Of a stretch of DNA of 7,482 nt, positions 5,917 through 7,482 are shown one piece after another. A program made the translations under genes and the position numbers. The notes beneath the pieces were generated by a model that made no database searches, had not been told where the DNA came from, and was given only the letters and a program-made list of their open reading frames with translations. Within the stretch, counting starts at the first letter, position 1, and each line of letters begins with the position of its first letter. Source of the stretch: CANLBN01 sp047629215 (GTDB lineage Bacteria; Pseudomonadota; Gammaproteobacteria; Pseudomonadales; Cellvibrionaceae); NCBI GenBank assembly GCA_047629215.1, contig JBLHWO010000179.1, positions 1 through 7,482 on the forward strand, in the 5' to 3' direction.

Positions 5917-7482
5917 TTAACTAAAATAATTGTCAATATCGCCAGCGTCTATTACAGGGGATTGATGACTAATCGGTGGGCCTTTCTTGTTGACCGCATA
6001 GTTGACGATCGGCAGTGGATCGTAAGTTCCCCATAAAGGTCTAGTAGATATCAAGCTTGACACTAAAGCGCCTCCACGCAATAACCAGGCAACATAACCC
6101 GCGCTCAGACTGACGCCAGAAATTGATATGGATTTTATAGATATAATTGATAATGAATCAGTCGAAAATAAATCCAACGATATTAGCTGACCGCTTGTCT
6201 TCTTTAATACATTTTTTTGTAACAAGTCGCTATTCTGGAAATCACCTCGAGCAGCATTTTCCAGAGTAATCTTCTCAACAGCAACATTTTTTCCGAGGTA
6301 GTTCATGCTAGGCGTGTGAGTTGCGGTGTTAGGCCCTACTGGTGCAATATTTGATGCAGCAAATGATAAGGCATTACCCGGTTCATCAAAATTAAGCGCT
6401 AAATTGAAATTAATTACTTTATCAGGAGTATTAACTTCGGCATTATTGTCTATTTTACCCTCGTCCGTGTTGTCTTCCTCATCAGGGTTATCATCCTCGT
6501 TTTCTACGTCAGCTGTTTGATCATCATCATCATCATCATCAATGGCTTCATAAAAGACGGGGTTTACGGCTATTGTAATTGTCTGATTGCTAACCCTATT
6601 ACCACTGTTATCGCTGATACTAAAGCTAAAGCTATCACTACTGGTATTACTGTTGTCATGGCTGTAGAGAATATTGCCATCGATGATGTTTTGCTGGGTA
6701 AAGGTATCATTGGTGCCGCTGGCCCAAACACTGCCATTAATGGTTAGAGTGCCGTTGGTGACGTTGCCCACGGTATAGATCAGGGTGCTGTCATTGGTAT
6801 CGGTATCGCTAGCTGACAGATCCGCAACGGTGAACACGGTATTTAGATCACCTTCGGTTACCGTGAGGACGTTGTTGACCACGGTGGCTGTGCTGTCATC
6901 GACGGCGATGACGGTGATGACCATGGTTTGCCCGGCCAGGGTATTGGTGCCATCGCCAACACTGAAACTAAGGCGATCACTGTTGGTATTGCTATCGTTA
7001 TGGGTGTAGAAGATATTACCGTCGATAATATCTTGCTGGGTAAAGCTATCGTTGCTACTGCTGGCCCAGCCGCTGCCGTTGATGGTCAAGCTGCCATTAA
7101 TTACATTGCCCACGGTATAGGTCAAGGTCGTGTTAGTGGTATCCGTATCGGTGGCCAACAAATCCGCAACGGTGAGCACAGTATTCACATCACCTTCGGT
7201 CACGGTAATGGCGTTGTTGACCACGGTGGCGGTGCTATCATCGACGGCGGTGACAGTGATGACCATGGTTTGCCCGGCCAGGGTGTTAGTGCCGTCGCCG
7301 ACACTAAAAATAAAGCTGTCGCCGGCAGTATTACTGTCATCGTGGCTGTAGAGAATGTTGCCATCGATAATGTCTTGTTGGGTAAAACTGTCGTTGGTGC
7401 CACTGCTCCAAGCGCTGCCATTAATCGTTAAGGCGCCGTTAGTGACATCGCCCACGGTGTAGATCAAGGTCATGTCGGTGCT
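5917..7482 (-). CDS. Large cadherin/CSPG-like repeat surface protein (C-terminal part)
   Basis: The frame is open to the window edge, so the true start lies beyond 7482; 521 codons plus the TAA are visible. Numbering from the first visible Met (7473), repeats with a 114-residue period occupy about 1-304. Each contains YTVGxVxNGxLTINGS, then SFTQQDIIDGNI, YxHxDSN, and a DGTNTLAGQTMVITV strand, followed by a TVTEGDxNTV linker. This is the pattern of cadherin-like/CSPG (NG2-type) repeats in giant bacterial exoproteins. An acidic linker (about 309-344) includes seven Asp in a row. The C-terminal 170 residues are non-repetitive. They end in a hydrophobic segment, SAGYVAWLLRGGALVSSLIS (457-476), followed by PLWGTYDPLPIV, a tail I recall from tandem-repeat cadherin-like proteins of marine gammaproteobacteria. 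The protein is probably an exported adhesin or matrix protein. No RTX nonapeptides or LPXTG are visible, and the signal peptide is outside the window. Confidence 0.9.
   Translation of the reverse strand, partial: STDMTLIYTVGDVTNGALTINGSAWSSGTNDSFTQQDIIDGNILYSHDDSNTAGDSFIFSVGDGTNTLAGQTMVITVTAVDDSTATVVNNAITVTEGDVNTVLTVADLLATDTDTTNTTLTYTVGNVINGSLTINGSGWASSSNDSFTQQDIIDGNIFYTHNDSNTNSDRLSFSVGDGTNTLAGQTMVITVIAVDDSTATVVNNVLTVTEGDLNTVFTVADLSASDTDTNDSTLIYTVGNVTNGTLTINGSVWASGTNDTFTQQNIIDGNILYSHDNSNTSSDSFSFSISDNSGNRVSNQTITIAVNPVFYEAIDDDDDDDQTADVENEDDNPDEEDNTDEGKIDNNAEVNTPDKVINFNLALNFDEPGNALSFAASNIAPVGPNTATHTPSMNYLGKNVAVEKITLENAARGDFQNSDLLQKNVLKKTSGQLISLDLFSTDSLSIISIKSISISGVSLSAGYVAWLLRGGALVSSLISTRPLWGTYDPLPIVNYAVNKKGPPISHQSPVIDAGDIDNYFS
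6454..7482 (-). repeat. Tandem 342-bp coding repeats plus acidic linker of the surface protein
   Basis: The YTVG motif recurs at about 7461, 7119 and 6777, giving a period of 342 bp (114 residues). Two full or nearly full units and one C-terminal unit are visible, and more probably lie beyond 7482. Units 1 and 2 are about three quarters identical at protein level by eye, while the last unit diverges at its end (DNSGNRVSNQTITIAV). The acidic linker follows. The repeat DNA is visibly richer in G+C than the AT-rich non-repetitive C-terminal coding part. Confidence 0.85.
6520..6540 (-). repeat. GAT trinucleotide microsatellite encoding Asp7
   Basis: Seven consecutive identical GAT codons (ATC on the plus strand) encode residues 312-318 of the visible surface protein, at the start of its acidic linker. 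Slippage here would change linker length in steps of one Asp without breaking the frame. Confidence 0.9.

Noticed and set aside
6517..7431. Several plus-strand open frames of 64-167 codons opposite the adhesin repeats
   Set aside because: They are Gly/Val/Ala-rich antisense readings that recur with the 342-bp repeat. The minus-strand reading has clear domain structure, so these are shadows.
6454..7482. CRISPR-like array
   Set aside because: The repeat period is 342 bp, is entirely coding, and has no short direct repeats with unique spacers.

Overview
The window looks like chromosomal DNA of an AT-leaning gammaproteobacterium, probably marine or environmental. The basis is the gammaproteobacterial-type MoaC/MoaD/MoaE sequences, a large membrane c-di-GMP enzyme and a giant cadherin-like repeat protein. 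No species can be named from the sequence alone.

Left part (1-1636, + strand): the end of a molybdenum cofactor operon. It has the last 33 codons of moaC, then moaD and moaE (the two subunits of molybdopterin synthase). These are followed by a two-helix membrane protein of unknown function, coupled to moaE by a TAATG overlap, and a small protein resembling the PLD-like DUF7931 family. The five genes are tightly packed in one direction and are probably co-transcribed.

Middle (1637-2568): about 930 bases with no intact gene, a graveyard of mobile DNA. It holds a strong interrupted palindrome (1731-1788), an ISL3-family transposase remnant broken by two frame changes and three in-frame stops and cut off before the catalytic region (1896-2393), and a 106-bp MITE-like element with imperfect IS5-like terminal inverted repeats (2463-2568). 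The right end of that element touches the stop codon of the next gene.

Right part (2568-7482, - strand): a 1016-residue membrane protein with the order TM, periplasmic domain, TM, PAS, coiled coil, GGDEF (GGEEF with I-site), degenerate GGDEF, EAL. Upstream of it on the same strand, across a 298-bp AT-rich gap, is the C-terminal end of a very large surface protein. It carries 114-residue cadherin/CSPG-like repeats, an acidic linker with an Asp7 run encoded by a GAT microsatellite, and a distinctive hydrophobic C-terminus. The gene enters the window from beyond position 7482. A c-di-GMP turnover enzyme beside a putative large adhesin suggests control of attachment or biofilm formation, but nothing in the sequence proves the link.

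I did not find a clearly new defence or mobile system. The most interesting items are the adhesin/c-di-GMP pairing, the adhesin's repeats and C-terminus, and the decayed mobile elements.
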